From NCBI GenBank assembly GCA_029449245.1, contig JANATF010000003.1:868001-932000 (forward strand): a DNA stretch of 64,000 nt, given 5' to 3'. Below are positions 21,596 through 35,184 of this stretch, piece after piece. The position numbers and the translations under genes were made by a program. The notes under the pieces were generated by a model that was not told the origin of the DNA, ran no database searches, and saw only the letters and a program-made list of their open reading frames with translations. Within the stretch, counting starts at the first letter, position 1. Every line of letters starts with the position of its first letter. This DNA comes from Mortierella alpina (taxonomy: Eukaryota; Mortierellomycota; Mortierellomycetes; Mortierellales; Mortierellaceae).

Positions 21596-23818
21596 ATGTC
21601 GTCCAAGCGAGTCGGGCTTCCATCGCTGAACTCGACGTCCAAGAAGGATGCACTTCAGCCAGTCAAGGTGCAGCGGTACAGAGCAGGAAAGGCACCCGAA
21701 GGCTATGTCGATCCAGCATTAGAGTCCTCGGACGATGAAGAAAACGAAGGCAGGGACCCATCGGCGCGCGGTGGGCGAGCAGGAGGCATCAGCATGTCGA
21801 TCGGATCAGAACCACCCAAGATGGCGTACCAGGTCCTGAATGTCGAGCAGATGACGCGCGAGCGCAAGTTGGAGCAGTCTCAGCGGAAGGAACGGGGTGG
21901 TGCTGCCGGTGTTGAACCACTTGCGGCCGCCTCGAGTGACAGGCGGCTGGCTCGACTTCAACAGATGCAGATCGATAGTAGCTCGAGGAGTCGTGGAGAC
22001 ACACGGTCGCGGAGGGCTCGTGCAGACAGTGATGATGAGGAGGAGGAAGAGGAGGCGAGGAGTGAAGATGAAGATGACGAGGAAGAAGCGGCCATATTGA
22101 GAAGAAAGGCAGCGAGAGCCAGGGCGTCGAAGGTTCAAGAGGAGGAGGAGGAGCTTTGGGGCCAAGGCGAGGAAGAGGAAGAAGAGGAGGAGCAGCAATC
22201 AGGACGCAAAGGAAGGTCCCGACGTGAAGGCGAGGTAAGTGACGTTCAGTTCCGAATGATGGAAAGCAGTTGTGTTTTTTTGCGGCAAGGCATGAAAATA
22301 ATACTGACTTGGAATTTTTATAATGTTCGTATGTCGTATGTGAATCTAGGAAAGCGAAGGATCCTCCGAGTATACATCTTCAGGATCAGAGGAAGAGTCG
22401 TCAGAGGACGAGATGGCACCCAGGAGAAAACTCATGAAGCCCGTATTCGTACCAAAGTACATACCAAGAGCGACTCTTTGATGGCTGCTCACGACGCAAT
22501 GATCCCACAAAGACGTGATCCTCACATATTTTCTTTTATTTTACACAGGTCTCAGAGAATCACAATCGACGAGTCGACACGAACAGATTTAGCAGAAGAA
22601 TTGGCAGAAAAATCACGCTTGGAAGCTCTGGAAGAACGGAAAAAGGAATCGCATCAGATTCTCAAGGAATATGTGGCGCGACAGGCGACTGTGGAGGAGG
22701 TGCCCGATGTGGATAATCTTGCAGAAGTCGACGATACTGATGGCCTTGACGAAGAAGCCGAGTTTGAGCAGTGGAAGTTGCGCGAATTAAAGCGCATAAA
22801 GCGTGATCGGGAGGAACTTGAGGCGTAAGTTTGCAATTTGATAAATCATCACAGGCAATTCTTATGTGGTAGATTATCAGCTTTCCTAACCAGATCATGC
22901 CTTTTTTTCTTTTCTTTTTTTCATGTTTGATATTAGTCGCGAGGCAGAGAAGACTGAAATTGAAAGACGAAGAGAACTCACAGAGGAGGAGCGCGTCAAG
23001 GAGGATATGGCCTATCTTGCCAAGAAGGCAAAAGAAGCGCAGGCGGAAAAGGCCCAGGGATCGGTTGAAAAGTACCATCACAAGGGTGCCTTCTTTATGG
23101 TAAGGCCCATTGCCCATAGCATTGCATTCATTCGACTGATGGTATCATGTTTACAGATAAGAACGCCAATGCTAATAGCGTCATCCTTCTCCCTGTGTGC
23201 TATGCCTAGGATTCAAATGAGGCCATTTTGAAGCGCTCCACGAATGAGGCAACACCGGATGCCGTCAAGGACATCAAGTCGCTTCCCAAGATCATGCAGG
23301 TCCGTAACTTTGGACGTGCCGGCCAAACTAAATACACCACGCTGAAGGACCAGGATACGTCTCAGCTGTCGGGATGGACAGACCCAGCAGTCAAGCACAT
23401 TCAGCAGCGACACCGTATGGCGGGATTCAGAGGCGATGATTTCAAGATTGCGTCCAAGATGCAAGGAGGACGGCGGGATTTTGAGCGTGGGTCTGGAGGG
23501 CCGCGCAACAACGCGAACAACACTGCTCTTGGCGACCGACACAAGTCTGTGTCGACGGATCGGTATGACCGGGATAGGGACTCGCGGAGACACGATGATG
23601 GCGGAAGGAGTAACCGCGACTACCGTGATCGCGACCGGGACGATCGGGATCGTGGGTCCTCGAGAGGCAATGGCGACCGATACCAAGGACGGTCGTCGTC
23701 ATCGTCATACCAAGATAGAGACAGGGACAGAGAGAGAGACAGGGACAGGGACAGGGACCGAGGCCGAGACCGGGATAGAGAGGATGAGCGCGAGAGTAGT
23801 AAGCGGCGCCGTCATTAA
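21596..23818 (+). CDS. MFAP1: MFAP1-like spliceosome component
   Basis: Pre-mRNA splicing factor of the spliceosomal B complex. Five exons (21596-22234, 22350-22456, 22549-22824, 22937-23099, 23210-23818) join in frame to 597 residues. The N-terminus ([15 protein letters not shown]) and highly acidic middle are typical, the conserved region runs through [35 protein letters not shown] and [11 protein letters not shown], and ends near [17 protein letters not shown]. Beyond the family's usual end is an extra arginine-aspartate-rich tail of about 120 residues ([13 protein letters not shown]..., [10 protein letters not shown]) resembling RS/RD domains of splicing proteins. One donor is GTACAT, the rest are canonical. 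Confidence 0.92.
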
Positions 23819-24065
23819 ACAGTGCTATTATGTGCAGTATCATCATCATATGTGTGATGTCCACCCGCGTCCCCGCGATTCGAGTGGGTGGCTGTGGAAA
23901 GTAGGTGAGAGGACTCTTTATTTTGGAGACTCAGGTCCACTCAATCAATCGCTCTCTCTCTGTTCCCCTCTGTCCATCTCCGCCACCTGATTGCTGCCTC
24001 CCAGGAACGGGACATGACGCGCTAGAAGGATTCGCCATCCTCTCGACACACCCTCAGCAGCAGCC

Positions 24066-27000
24066 ATGCTCGACACCGCGCATCAGGACGAGGTAACCGC
24101 CCCATCGCCCTCTTCTTGCTGCAGCCATCCAGGTACACACACATAACACGCGCCTGTGCTGACTGACTGTCCTTTCTTGCTCGTGTCCTTGCCGTCATGC
24201 TCCAGCGCAATGGAACAGCCTCCACCCGGCAGTCTCTCCAGGACAATGCAGACGCCCCGCAGGAGCTCTTGCCATCTTCTCCACCCTCATCGCCACCAAA
24301 ACCTTATAAGATACTGCCTTTGCCGCCGCCTCCCACGGTGAAAAAACACCTCCGACCTGTTGAACTCCTAACCGCCACCTCGCCATTCACAGCCATCTCC
24401 TCCTCCTCGTCTTCTTCGAGGTCAGCCGAAGCCTGGCTGTCGTCCTCGTCCGCCTCTACAGTCACTGTCGCGGAAGGCCAGTGGAGCATGAAGCTAAGGT
24501 CTTCAGGTTCTGCGGAAGACCAGCTGGCATTTGCGGATAAGGAGAGCCGCGCAGAAAGTGACGATGTGCCGCCCGTTACAGTGCAGGATGCAAAGGTACG
24601 TCAGAGAATCCCCTCACAGGACATGCCAAACCAAATTGGTAAAACGCTCGTTCGGTATCTATATCCTCGCACTGACAGGTTCATTTTCTACGAAATATCC
24701 GAAACAGGGTGCTTCATCGGCCACAGCTAACCTTACGTTTCGCAGCATCGCCGGCAAGGAAAATGTCATTCCAAGAACGCCCAGGACAGCTTCGCGCACT
24801 CGGAACCTTCGTCAAAACGACAAGATGCGCTTCAACCCGTCTCGTTGGGGTAAGGATGAGCAACGGACTCCTTACATCATATTTTACACATACAATGCAG
24901 ATGGCTCACCACCAAAAGCTTTATTTCGGGCATTCCACAGGCCGACCTCTCCGGGACGCCTCCGAGATTTCTCAGGACCAGGATGATATCAAACCAGGAG
25001 AATCCGGTATGAAAGCATACCACAGTTACGACACTGATTATTATTGTCTTCGTTTGTACCTCATCCTTCTAACTCCATTATTGCATACCTGCATAGATGA
25101 TGGCCCTTCAAGTGGTGGGAGTCAGCCAGCTGAGGGATCTCAACAGGAGGAACAGGGGCTCAAAGCCAAAGTCGACAGCTCTCCCGAACTCCCATTTCAG
25201 GATTTGCACGTCCAGGATGTCTCTGCAAGAAAGCCACGTGCGCGGGAGGACAACATGGATGACTACGGGGACCAGGGATTGGGGTCGGCTACGAAGAAGC
25301 CCAAACATAATACTCGAGAGGAACCAACAGGCAACACTCTAGGAAAGTCACTGGACGCACCACATGCGATAACGTCAACCGCCGTCTCATCTGCGACAAT
25401 CCCAGCGACGCAAGAGTCAGGAACATTAGGATCTTCATCAAGTGGATTGCACACTGCTTTGGCCACATCAGAGCGACGACAGTCGAGTCAACAACCTCCT
25501 TTAATTTCGCCTATCACCAGACATTCTCACTTCACTCAAAACTCAACGCCTCCCCGTGCACCCTCGCTATCTCCTCTACTTTTCAAAACGCCACAAGAGC
25601 CCGTCAAACGACCGAGCTCAACCGACAACAGGCGAGGCTCTTTGGGAGGAGGCGAACAAACAAGTAGAGCGCACAGTCAGCCCAACTCGAAAGATCAGCT
25701 CGTGGACCAGCCACCCCATCATCGAGCTTTTAAACAAGAAAGACATCCATTGATTGAAACAGGTGCCTCTGCACGGAATTATACGGGAGTTGCTGACAAT
25801 CTTGCACTACCAAGGTCGTCAACAGTTCAAGCACTTCCAACAGCAACCACGGCGTCAGCTGTCGGTGGAGAGGCTCCCTTAACGTCGGAATCGCCATCCA
25901 CACCGATAGTTACAGCAGTTCCGCAGAAGCAATTAGCATCTCTGAGTCCAGCCCATGCATCAGTACCTTTGCCTACGTCGGGTCCTGCCGCAACGGTTAC
26001 TCTAGCGCAGGCATTATCTCTCGCCAAAGGAATTCCAGCTTCGAAAACACCTATACCTGCTACTGGGCATGCATCCGGACCTGTGCCCACAATACCAAGA
26101 GCGTCTGTTCCAACCGCAACACCTGTTGCAGCTTCTGTGCCATCCGCTCCGACCACTGCTCCAACAAAACAAGAGGGTCGGGTCACGATTTACGTAAGTG
26201 GGTTATTGGCTGATGAGACATTGATGCTCTGATGGCTTCAATTGAAATTAACATTAACTAATCCTCTCCTAGGTTAACGGTCGCGCCTACACCCGTCTTA
26301 ACCTGATCGGGAAGGGAGGATCATCCAAGGTTTTCAAAGTGCTGGCACACAACAACCGCATTTTCGCGCTGAAAAGAGTTATATTTGCGAAAGCGGACCA
26401 ATCAACCATCGAAGGCTATATCAACGAAGTTCAGCTGCTCAACAGGCTGCGATACAATCCTCGTATTGTTCGGCTATGGGATTCAGAGCTTCAATTGGAC
26501 CAAGGATACTTGACATTGGTATGAGCCGCTATAGCTATGCTGCGATACTGTTGTGACGAGGATGATAATGTCTGGCAGTCGATTTTTGCTGATAACATGC
26601 TACTGGTCTTTCTTTGCTATATAGCTCATGGAACTGGGAGAGATTGATTTAGCCAGTCTACTAGTCAAGCAACGATTGTTACCCCACAATCTCAGTTTCA
26701 TCCGACTTTACTGGGAACAGGTATGCATTGAATGCACAGGTATACTTACTTTGATCATTCCGATAGTCTTCCTCTTGTCTCACTCAGTAATTGTATATGG
26801 CAACAGATGCTAGAGGCAGTTCAGACCATCCACGAGGAAAAGATTGTCCATACAGATCTGAAGCCAGCCAACTTTTTACTTGTTGAAGGATCGCTAAAGC
26901 TGATTGATTTCGGGATCGCCAATACGATTGCAAACGATACTACCAACATTCACCGCGAGGGTCAGCTTGGAACCGCCAATTACATGGCACCAGAGTCGAT

Positions 27001-27652
27001 CACGTCGAATCCTCTCTCGGGCGATCGCAAAATGGGAAGGGCTAGTGATGTTTGGTCATTAGGCTGCATTTTATACCAGATGGTTTACGGGAAAACACCT
27101 TTTGCAGACATCACCAACGTCTTCAAGAAGTTGACGGCCATCACCAACCCAGAGATCAAAATCCAGTTTCCAGTGCACACCATGTCGCCTCTTCAGATTC
27201 CTCTGACTCAGCAACAGCAGCAACAACAACAACAACAACAACAACAAACAGGAGTCGCTTTAGGAACGAATGCCCCGTCGGATTCGACAGCCGCGACATT
27301 GACAGCCAAGCAGTCCATGGTGCCTGTGGATGCTGATCTGTTACGAATCATGCGGTGCTGTCTGGATCGAGATGCCAAGAATAGAAGAACAATACCCGAG
27401 CTCCTACAGGACCCATTCCTCAAACCTCATACCTCTCCCTCTTTACCCTCCACCTCCTCGACCCTTTTATCGTCCGCACCACCTGGGACGGTGGCGGTAG
27501 ATGTGGAGATGTTGACCAGGATCATGGACAGGTCCATCGAGTTTGCGGCCAAGCGCGGCAACAATGTGACTCGGGAGGAACTCAAGGTGGCCGCGAAGGA
27601 TATGATGCGGCAGCTGCAAGCGCAAGGGTCTAAAGACACCGGCGCAGAGTGA
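24066..27652 (+). CDS. MPS1: Mps1/TTK-family spindle checkpoint kinase
   Basis: Dual-specificity kinase of the kinetochore checkpoint. Eight exons (24066-24092, 24206-24595, 24708-24849, 24941-25006, 25097-26193, 26273-26518, 26625-26720, 26807-27652) keep frame and give 969 residues. The first 570 residues are low-complexity. The kinase domain follows with a glycine loop GKGGSSKVFKV, the lysine of FALKRV, catalytic HTDLKPANFLL (near 703), LIDFGIAN (near 720) and the activation segment QLGTANYMAPESI. The HTDLKPAN and MAPE forms are characteristic of Mps1. A CAA/CAG run at about 27209-27249 codes a glutamine tract inside the C lobe. Exons 3 and 4 are the least certain; both frames there are open. 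Confidence 0.92.
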
Positions 27653-27902
27653 TTTGCGGTCCTCGAGCCTGTGAAGAAGGAGGAGTTGGACCGGGGCGGA
27701 CGCACTCGCTGTTTGAATTTGTTTGTTTGTTTTTTTTGTTTGTACCCTATTTACTATCATCCCAATCCCACTCCTGTGTACCATTAATAATGCTAGATGT
27801 TTATTCAACCAAGAAGAAAAAAAAAGGGGGAAAGACCTGATGATGTTGATGGTGTGGTGATGATAACTATGCTTTGACGCCGGGTGAATCTTCCAATTTT
27901 TT

Positions 27903-30356
27903 TTACGCGTTATCGTGCAAGACGCGGATGGCATTGGCAGCTGCAGCGAGTCCGAACACAGTCCAGGAAAGACCATGGCCCATCTCATGGACGGCCCTGA
28001 TCGAGACCTTCTCGCCCAAGGCCGTGTCCAGAATACCGAGCTGCTCCAAGAGGTTGGTAAAGTAGCCGCATCGGAGGAGCTGCGAGATGACGAGACTGGC
28101 AAAGAGTGTGTGCAGTGCAGGACGTGAGAATCCCGCGAGCTCGAGGAAAATGAGAAGGACCAGCGTTGCAGGGACTACGGAGGTGAACTTGTGGAGCACG
28201 GTGGTGAAAGAGTTGTTGTGGTGGTGGTGGTGATGGGGATGGTCGTGGTGGTCGACAGCATCTTCTGTTGGACGGAGCAAAGAGTGACAAAAACAAAAAA
28301 TAAGGGAGCATTAGATATCTGGTCGACTTGGTAAGCAGCGCGCTCAGTGATGACCACTCGGGGGCTATGACTTACGATGCTTGTGTTTTCCGTGCTTCTC
28401 GCGGCTGGGTTCATGATGGTCATCCGAGGTTGTGGAGGTATGACTGTGCCGGCGCGATCTCTTGGTGACATGAAGATTGCCGTGGGTCTCTGTGGAGGAA
28501 CCCCCGTGGTTACGGCGTAACCAGATTCGTCGAGCGAGAAGTAGCAAGTACACGGCCGTCAAGAGGCCATAGAAAGAGCTGATCTCATGATGGTTGTTGC
28601 CATAATAGTGGTGATGGTCTCCGAACAAACTATGTTTAGCCTCACCCAAAAGATGGTGGTAAGTCTCATGGACTTTGTTCAACGGCTCTGCAAATGGAGT
28701 AGCAGAGCCCCAGATAGAGCTGACCGAGGCCGTGGCGCGGTCGTACTTGCTCGAAGCGCGGTGCTTGATAGAATCGGCCGACCTTTTGGCTTCCTTCAAG
28801 CGGCGGCTGGCATCGTCACGAAAGTTCTTGCCGGATTGAGAGGCATGATGGGCCACAGACGAGACCGATTTGGAGGCGTGGTGTGAAATGGAGGAGCCAG
28901 ACTTTCGAGCAGCTTCTGCAGCGTGATCGAGTTTGGCTTTGAGCTGCGTAGTCTCCTTGTTAAACGAGTCCACGGCGTTATCGTAGGCATTCCTGGGCGC
29001 AGCCTTGATCTTGGCCTCGGTCTCATGAAGCGTGTTGGTAAATGCCTGGGAAGCATCCTGGACGGCTTTATGGACTTTGGACTTGTCGACCTCATTTTTG
29101 GTGACGCGGATGGCTTCCTTGATGTTGTTGCGAGCCATCAGGAGAGTCTTTTGCAAGTTGGTGATGACGCTGTTGTAAGCCTCGGCACGGGCCTGCTTGA
29201 TGTTCTTGAGGACGTTCTTGAAGACGCGTTCGTACTGGTCTTTGGCATCGCCGGCGTTATAGACAACCGAGTTCCACTGGGCGGTCAACCACGAGTCTGT
29301 CTGCTCCTCACGGTACTTGGCCTCGTTCAACTTCTCCTTCAGTTTCTCGGCCATCGTGTCCAATTCGTCAACAGCGCCTTGCTCGTTACGAGCGATGCGG
29401 TCGAGGATCCCATGGTAATAATCTCGGACAGACTTTAGAGTCGGATCAAACGATGTAGCCGAGGGTGCAGTCTTTCCCTTCAACTTTGCTTGGTGGAACA
29501 GATCTGACAGCGTGCCATGGACTCGCTCGACGGGCAGATGCTTCTTTGGAAGCTTCTTGAGTACATTATGGGCATGGTCATCTCGATCGGAATGATCCCA
29601 AATCTCACGACAGTCCCATCCGGAATCCGCACCGGGGTACTGGCGCGAGAACCAGTATTGCGAGCTAGGGCTGCAGGCGTACTTTGGAGGGTTGAATGCC
29701 AAGGAGTCGACTGCGGCCTTGAATCGATCCCATTTCGCGTGCATGATCTCGCCGACTTTGTCCTTGACGGCGTCGCCTACCTCCTTTTGTGTGCAATCGG
29801 ACTGTTGGAACCATTTGGTGCGTGCGCGTTCATGGGCGTCCGCATGGACCTTCTCGGCGGCAGCGAGGGCATCGAGATACTTTCTCTCGGCTGCTTCGTA
29901 CGCCTCACGGGCCTCACGTTTGTAACCAAACATTGCCCATTTGGCTTCCTTGGCTGCTTCATCGCGGGCTTCCTTTGCCTTGATGACGAGCCCCTTGGCA
30001 GTCTCGTCTGCGTCGCTGGTGAGTGATTTCCAGTAGTTGTAGGCTCGATTCATGACTCCGTTGGCTCTGAATGGAGAGTGGCTACGCTGCTGAGGGGATT
30101 CCTGATCGTCTTCGTCATACTCCTCGTCATCGTCGCTATTGTCTCCAGAATCTACAGCGTGGTGGTGGAGATGGCGGTGGTGGTGGGGTGGGAACCAGTA
30201 ATCTCTAAGGGTCTTCTTAACACCCTCAACGACTCCGTGTTCAGCCTGGTCTGCAACTACCTCTTCATGTTCAGAGACGATGGTTGTGGTTCTGGAGACG
30301 ATGGTTGTGGTAGCGTCGCTCTTTAGTGTGTGGGTGCTGATGGATTCAACGCCCAT
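27903..30356 (-). CDS. Long amphipathic-helix protein fused to a C-terminal MAPEG-like membrane domain
   Basis: Two exons (30356-28376, 28264-27903) give 780 residues. Start at 30356 (MGVESIST) is chosen; the open frame continues upstream without similar composition. Residues about 130-600 are charged alanine-rich helices (KAKEARDEAAKEAKWAMFGY; RRLKEAKRSADSIKHRASS) like LEA or apolipoprotein-type surfaces. Near residue 610 a hydrophobic helix ends in basic residues (LLTAVYLLLLARRIWLRR). After a His-rich linker crossing the intron come further hydrophobic segments with LVLLIFLELAGFSRPALH, LLRCGYF and RAVHEMGHGLSW. The order resembles the small four-helix MAPEG/YecN family. The combination is unusual. 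A membrane location is likely; the function is unknown. Confidence 0.72.
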
Positions 30357-31865
30357 GATTGAAAAAATAGACGATAGAAATTTGCCTGAAGGGCGGTTTA
30401 ATCTGCTGTCGAGGTTGGTGTGTGTTGGTTGGATTGTGAGAGGGTCTTTGGATGGGCAGATGGTGCGGATGTGGGAGGTCGAAATGAGAGAAAGTAAACA
30501 GAAGGGCAAAGTTGGTTCTAGGGTGATCCGAGACAAAAAAAAAATCATGTGTGTCAGATTCTTCACGATTTTTCTTTACGCGTTGTTTCACTTCAATGAT
30601 GCACTGCACGCGTCGAGCATCTGTGCACCCTACTAAATAGACCTCATTTTCGTTACAGCGTCATCTATATGAAGAATTAAAAAAATGCAGCAGTGCCGAA
30701 TGTTTGCATATGCCGCAACCCCTCACTCAGAGGCGGAGCATCTAAAAGTTTAGGAAGAGTGTGCTACTCTAAAAAACTACAAACTCTTGGTTTGCCGGAA
30801 CTAACACGATCGACAAGACTGAACCACAATCTCAAATGTGGAGACTGAACGAGCTCTTTCATACTTCCTTTTGCTGGAGGAAGACACGGTACCCAATTTA
30901 AAAGACTTCACCCAGCGTCTCAATCAATTGTACTGCTCCTCAAGCGAGGAAACACCACGCGCCATGATCATATGTCAACGCCTCAAGGGCTTCAGTTATT
31001 GCGCAAGACATAGATTTTTATTGTTCATAGCCGTGTATAATACAATTAGAGCTGGGCGGATATTTACTTCCTACCCATGAAGAGTATACCAGAGAGTTGC
31101 TGAAAATGCAAAATTTGAGGGTGTTCAAAAGTGAAAGAACCCTTTTTGAAAATGGGCTCACTTTTTTTTGTGAACGTTCTACCAAAAGTTTGCGAAAAAC
31201 GGCCAACGATTTCTGGACCAGGGTCATTCATTCAAACAGAAGTGAGGCATTGTAAGAGCCAGTGAGAGAGAGAAAGAAACACCTTGCCTGCTGCAGCATA
31301 GTCTAGACGAGGATGAAGGTCCTGAATGTCATTGTCGTTGCAAGAACCACGCCACGCTCGGCATCCATGGAATAATGGCCGCATTCTTCCCACCCCAGAA
31401 TCACCTAAGACTCCCGCGCAGGAGAGGGAGAGAAAGGGCAGTGTGCAACAACTGGCAGGAAGGAGTGGCGAAGCGCAAGTGATCATTCCGCTGCTGATTT
31501 CCAGACACCCAAATGTGAAATATTCGCGCGCTTTCAAAAAAAAAAAGTTCAAACAAACGGGAGCGGGATCGCCGGCCGTTCGAGTCACGATGATGATTTG
31601 TGGAGAGTGAGTGCACGCTCCTCATTTCAGGACCGTGTGCAGAAGTTGCGTGATAAAAATTCTCCGCTGACCTTAGGAAAGGCGTACAACACACGCGTTT
31701 TTTAGCTGCGGCTGCGGCTGCGCGTTTATGAAGATAGTTCTGTCAAATTGGATTTTCTACCTTCCTTTCTTCCCATTGATGTCACTTTGAACTTGCAGAA
31801 GTATTTATTTATATATCCTGTATGAGTGGTGCTTCTGTGGTGGGGAGTATAGAACCTGCACCTGC
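30357..31865. other. Intergenic gap between two minus-strand genes
   Basis: About 1.5 kb. A plus-strand frame at 30838-31080 has a plausible coding look (SYFLLLEEDTVPNLKDFTQR) but no recognised family and no clear splice partners; it could be a gene relic. No RNA gene was recognised. Confidence 0.35.
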
Positions 31866-34800
31866 TCAATCATAACGGTGCGATCTGCTCGAATGGCCTC
31901 TTGAGCGGTCCTCTGAGTGCTCTTGCGATCGTGCTCTGAAGCGGTGCGTCTTGTTTGTGGAATCTCTAAAGCGGTCTCTTCTTCCATCAGTGGGATAATA
32001 GGGTCCGACCGAGTGACCCTCAAGGCGATCTTTTGATCTGCCATTAGAATGATAGGATCCGACCGAGCGACCCTCAAAGCGATCTCTCGATCGGTCATTG
32101 GAATGATGGGGTCTGCTCAGGTACTCTTTAGAACGTTCTCGCGATCGGTCTCTAGAGCGGAGAGCCTTGCCTGGGCGACCCACAGAGCGGGTCCTGGATC
32201 GATCCCTAGAGCCGTGCGCTCTGCTTGAGTGGCCCTCAGATCGGTCTCTTGACCGACCTCGAATACGATCGCTGGACCAGTGTGATCTTCTTCTGTGTCC
32301 TCTCTCCCTCGAGTGGTCTCCATGTTCTCGTGAGCGGCGTGATCTGTTCGAATAGTCTCCTCTTCGACTGCGGTCGGAAATACCACGATTGTCAGGAGTT
32401 GAGACGTTTGTCCAATGACGACCATGAGTAGCAGAGGAGGCTAAAGCGTTGTTTTCAACATCTTGGCCCTCGGACCAAGGACCATCTAATACGAAAGGAA
32501 GACAAAATGTTAGCTGATAAGGGTTTCAACATCATACGTGTTTGTGGGGCATCATGTAAAAATGAAGGGCGTCGCATCTTACCAGAGTGGTATGGGTTGG
32601 TCGGCGACAGGCAATCGTATGTAGCATCAGGCGAGTACGACGATCCACCACCGTCCATCTCGTCAATCTGAACCCCCATATACGGATGTTCATTTGGGAA
32701 CATAGGGTTTGATTCTGCCATGAGACTCTCCTCGTGCTCACACTGTTGGGAATCGTTGTTCTTGTGTTGCCGCAACTCTTTGCTCTGTGTCGTCTTTGCT
32801 TCACGTTCTGTGTCGTCTGTACTTTTTGGAGTCGGCGGTGTCTGATCCATGCTGACAATTTTCTTTTCCGAGGCCATACGCTCGTCCGGTGCCATAGCGT
32901 TGTTCGCGGAACTGCTGGAACTGGTGATGGAGTTGGTGGTGAGGGATACAGATTGTGATGACTTTGATGAGGAGGGTGCGACGCCACTCTCCATTATCGT
33001 ATTGCGACGCTTCATCGGCTTGATGCTCGCATACTGCTTTGTCCAAGGCTGGTCCCACAGTCGCTGGGCAGAAGTGCTGCTATCTTTCTGTCCATTACTT
33101 GCCACTGCTGGTCCATTGGCTACACCCTCAAGCGCATCATTCGCAACATCATGTTGCGCAGTTAAAATCTGGGTCGGTTCAGTACGGTCTCCATTGTCAG
33201 GAGCAGGCACTCGAGGCCGAGAAGGCGCCTGAGAGGCCGCTCGGGTAGGCGCGGTGGAAGGACCTCGAGATCGGGATCGAGAGAGTCGTGCCGATCGCTG
33301 CTGTTCCGGAAATCTTTCATTCTGCTTGTCTCCCTGGACAACGTCACCTCCCTCGCTCGTCTTGATGACAGTTCGCGTCCTCGGCTGCAGTGAACTGTTT
33401 GCCATGGAGCTGATAAAGGGGTTGGGATGCACAGTGCCTAGATGACCTTCCTCTTGATCTTCAGTGGCCTTCACCTCCTTGTCCTCTGCATCTCCTACCA
33501 TTCCGTCTCCTGCCCTGACGCCAAGTGTCTCTTTCTCAACAGGCGCTGGAGCGGTGTCTACGGCAGATAGGTGAGATCCTGACTCAAAGATGCTCTCATC
33601 AACTTGCTCTCTATGGCTTAGGACTCGCTCTCTGGAACCCTTCAGTTCGGGCATAGTTTGCGAATCTGGCTCGTCGCCTCTGCTGAGTGATAAGGGGGCG
33701 CTCTTGCTGCGCTTCTTGCGTGGTGTCTCGATGCTGGTAGTGCTTGGTTCGCCATCAGAGGCAGCCAAAGTTGATTCTGCCTGTCGCTTTGATACCGTGA
33801 CCACTTTAGCCTTCGCCCGAGTTTCCTGTACCAATGTATTCGTTGCGGTGATCTTCTCCCCTTGCAGCGCCAATTCTTGCTCGATTGCAAGGTCTGCTCC
33901 TGAATTGCAGGTTGGTGGATTGATCGAATTCTCGCTGTTGCTACCACGGCACTCTTGCGTCTGTGGTTCCATCCGATTACGAATCAGCTTGAGCCGTACC
34001 TTGGGCGTGGATGCTGGCGTCAAAGCGTTGAGAGTTTCAGCCCCGAGCGCTGAGTCGGGGATTGCACTGTCCAGAGTCGCGGAGTGGAGCACCGAGGGAG
34101 GTTGACGTAGAATCGTAATATGGCTTCTTCGACTCGAGGTGGGAGACGAGGATCCTGATGAGGACGCTTTGTACGGCGGTATAATTACAGCTGACATGAA
34201 CATCTTTGACTGGTGTACTTTCGAGTTCACAGACGCGTGGGTTGACGGGGTAGCAGCACATGAAGAATTGCAGTTGGAGATTGCTGTCACATCTGCCATG
34301 TTCACATCCACCGCCCTTGCAGTAGGTGAACTAGTGAGCGCGACAGTTGCCTGGAGTGTAGCTGCCGAAAGAGAGGATGCGCTATCCATCTCGGAGGGAG
34401 TCACTGCCGTCATTGAGAGAATGGACTCAGCCTCGGCTGTGGCACCTGTTGGTGGTGGTGCCGCTGACACTGTAGAGATTTTGGGTCTCTTTGTTCTCGC
34501 CTTCGATTCCACTTTGACCTCTCGGTCCTCAGTTGGCTCCTGGGTGAGTGATCGATGCTGCTGCTTGTTCTTTGTTGCTGTGGTGGGTTTCTGCTGCGGT
34601 TTCTTCGTGGCCGAAGAAGCTCGACGCTCGCGTCGTTGAGTCGAGGCACTTGAGGAGGACTCTGCCTGCGCGTGAGCGGGCTGGCTCTGTTGACTGGAGG
34701 TGGATGACGCGTTAGGAGGGTGGTCAAGGGCATCGAGTTGCTGCTTTTTCATTGTCGCTCGACGCACGCGTCCTCGAGTCGAAGTACTTGAGATGGACTC

Positions 34801-35184
34801 TGCTTGCGCATGAGCGGGCTGGCTCTGTTGACTGGAAGTGGGTGACGCGTCATGAGAGGGGCCAAGGGCCTGAGGGGTTAGGTCAGATGTGCCTGCTGCA
34901 TCGAGATCGTCGGTGAACCTGTCGAACAGGTAGTATTCCTCCAGCTTTGGGAATTCGAGTTTCTGTCGGGGTCCCAGGGCGTCGAAGGCGCGTGCGATGC
35001 CCTCGTAGTTGGAGCGGCAGTAGAACCAGTAGCGGACGATGCGGAAGTCGAGACTTGTCTGGCGGGCAATGCGCATGAGCCCTGCCTTGGGCGGGATGCC
35101 CTCGCAGTCGTTCCATGCCTGGGTGAGCACAGCGGCCCTGTCCCGCGTGATGGACTCGAGAAACGACGGCACGGGGGAGTTCAT
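31866..35184 (-). CDS. Large disordered protein with homeodomain-like N-terminus and RS-like tail
   Basis: Two exons (35184-32583, 32485-31866) joined by a GTAAGA...TTAG intron give 1073 residues. Residues about 12-60 look like a degenerate homeodomain: helix-rich, ending in RQTSLDFRIVRYWFYCRSNY, with the WF..R core of recognition helix 3. Residues 100-860 are low-complexity with a repeated SSTSSQQSQPAHAQAES unit. The second exon codes an arginine-serine tail with imperfect repeats (DRSRDRFEGRSVGSYHSN, GRSKDRLEGHSVGPYYP). DNA binding plus an RS-like tail suggests a nuclear regulator, but no specific family is assigned. The homeodomain call is tentative. Confidence 0.7.
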
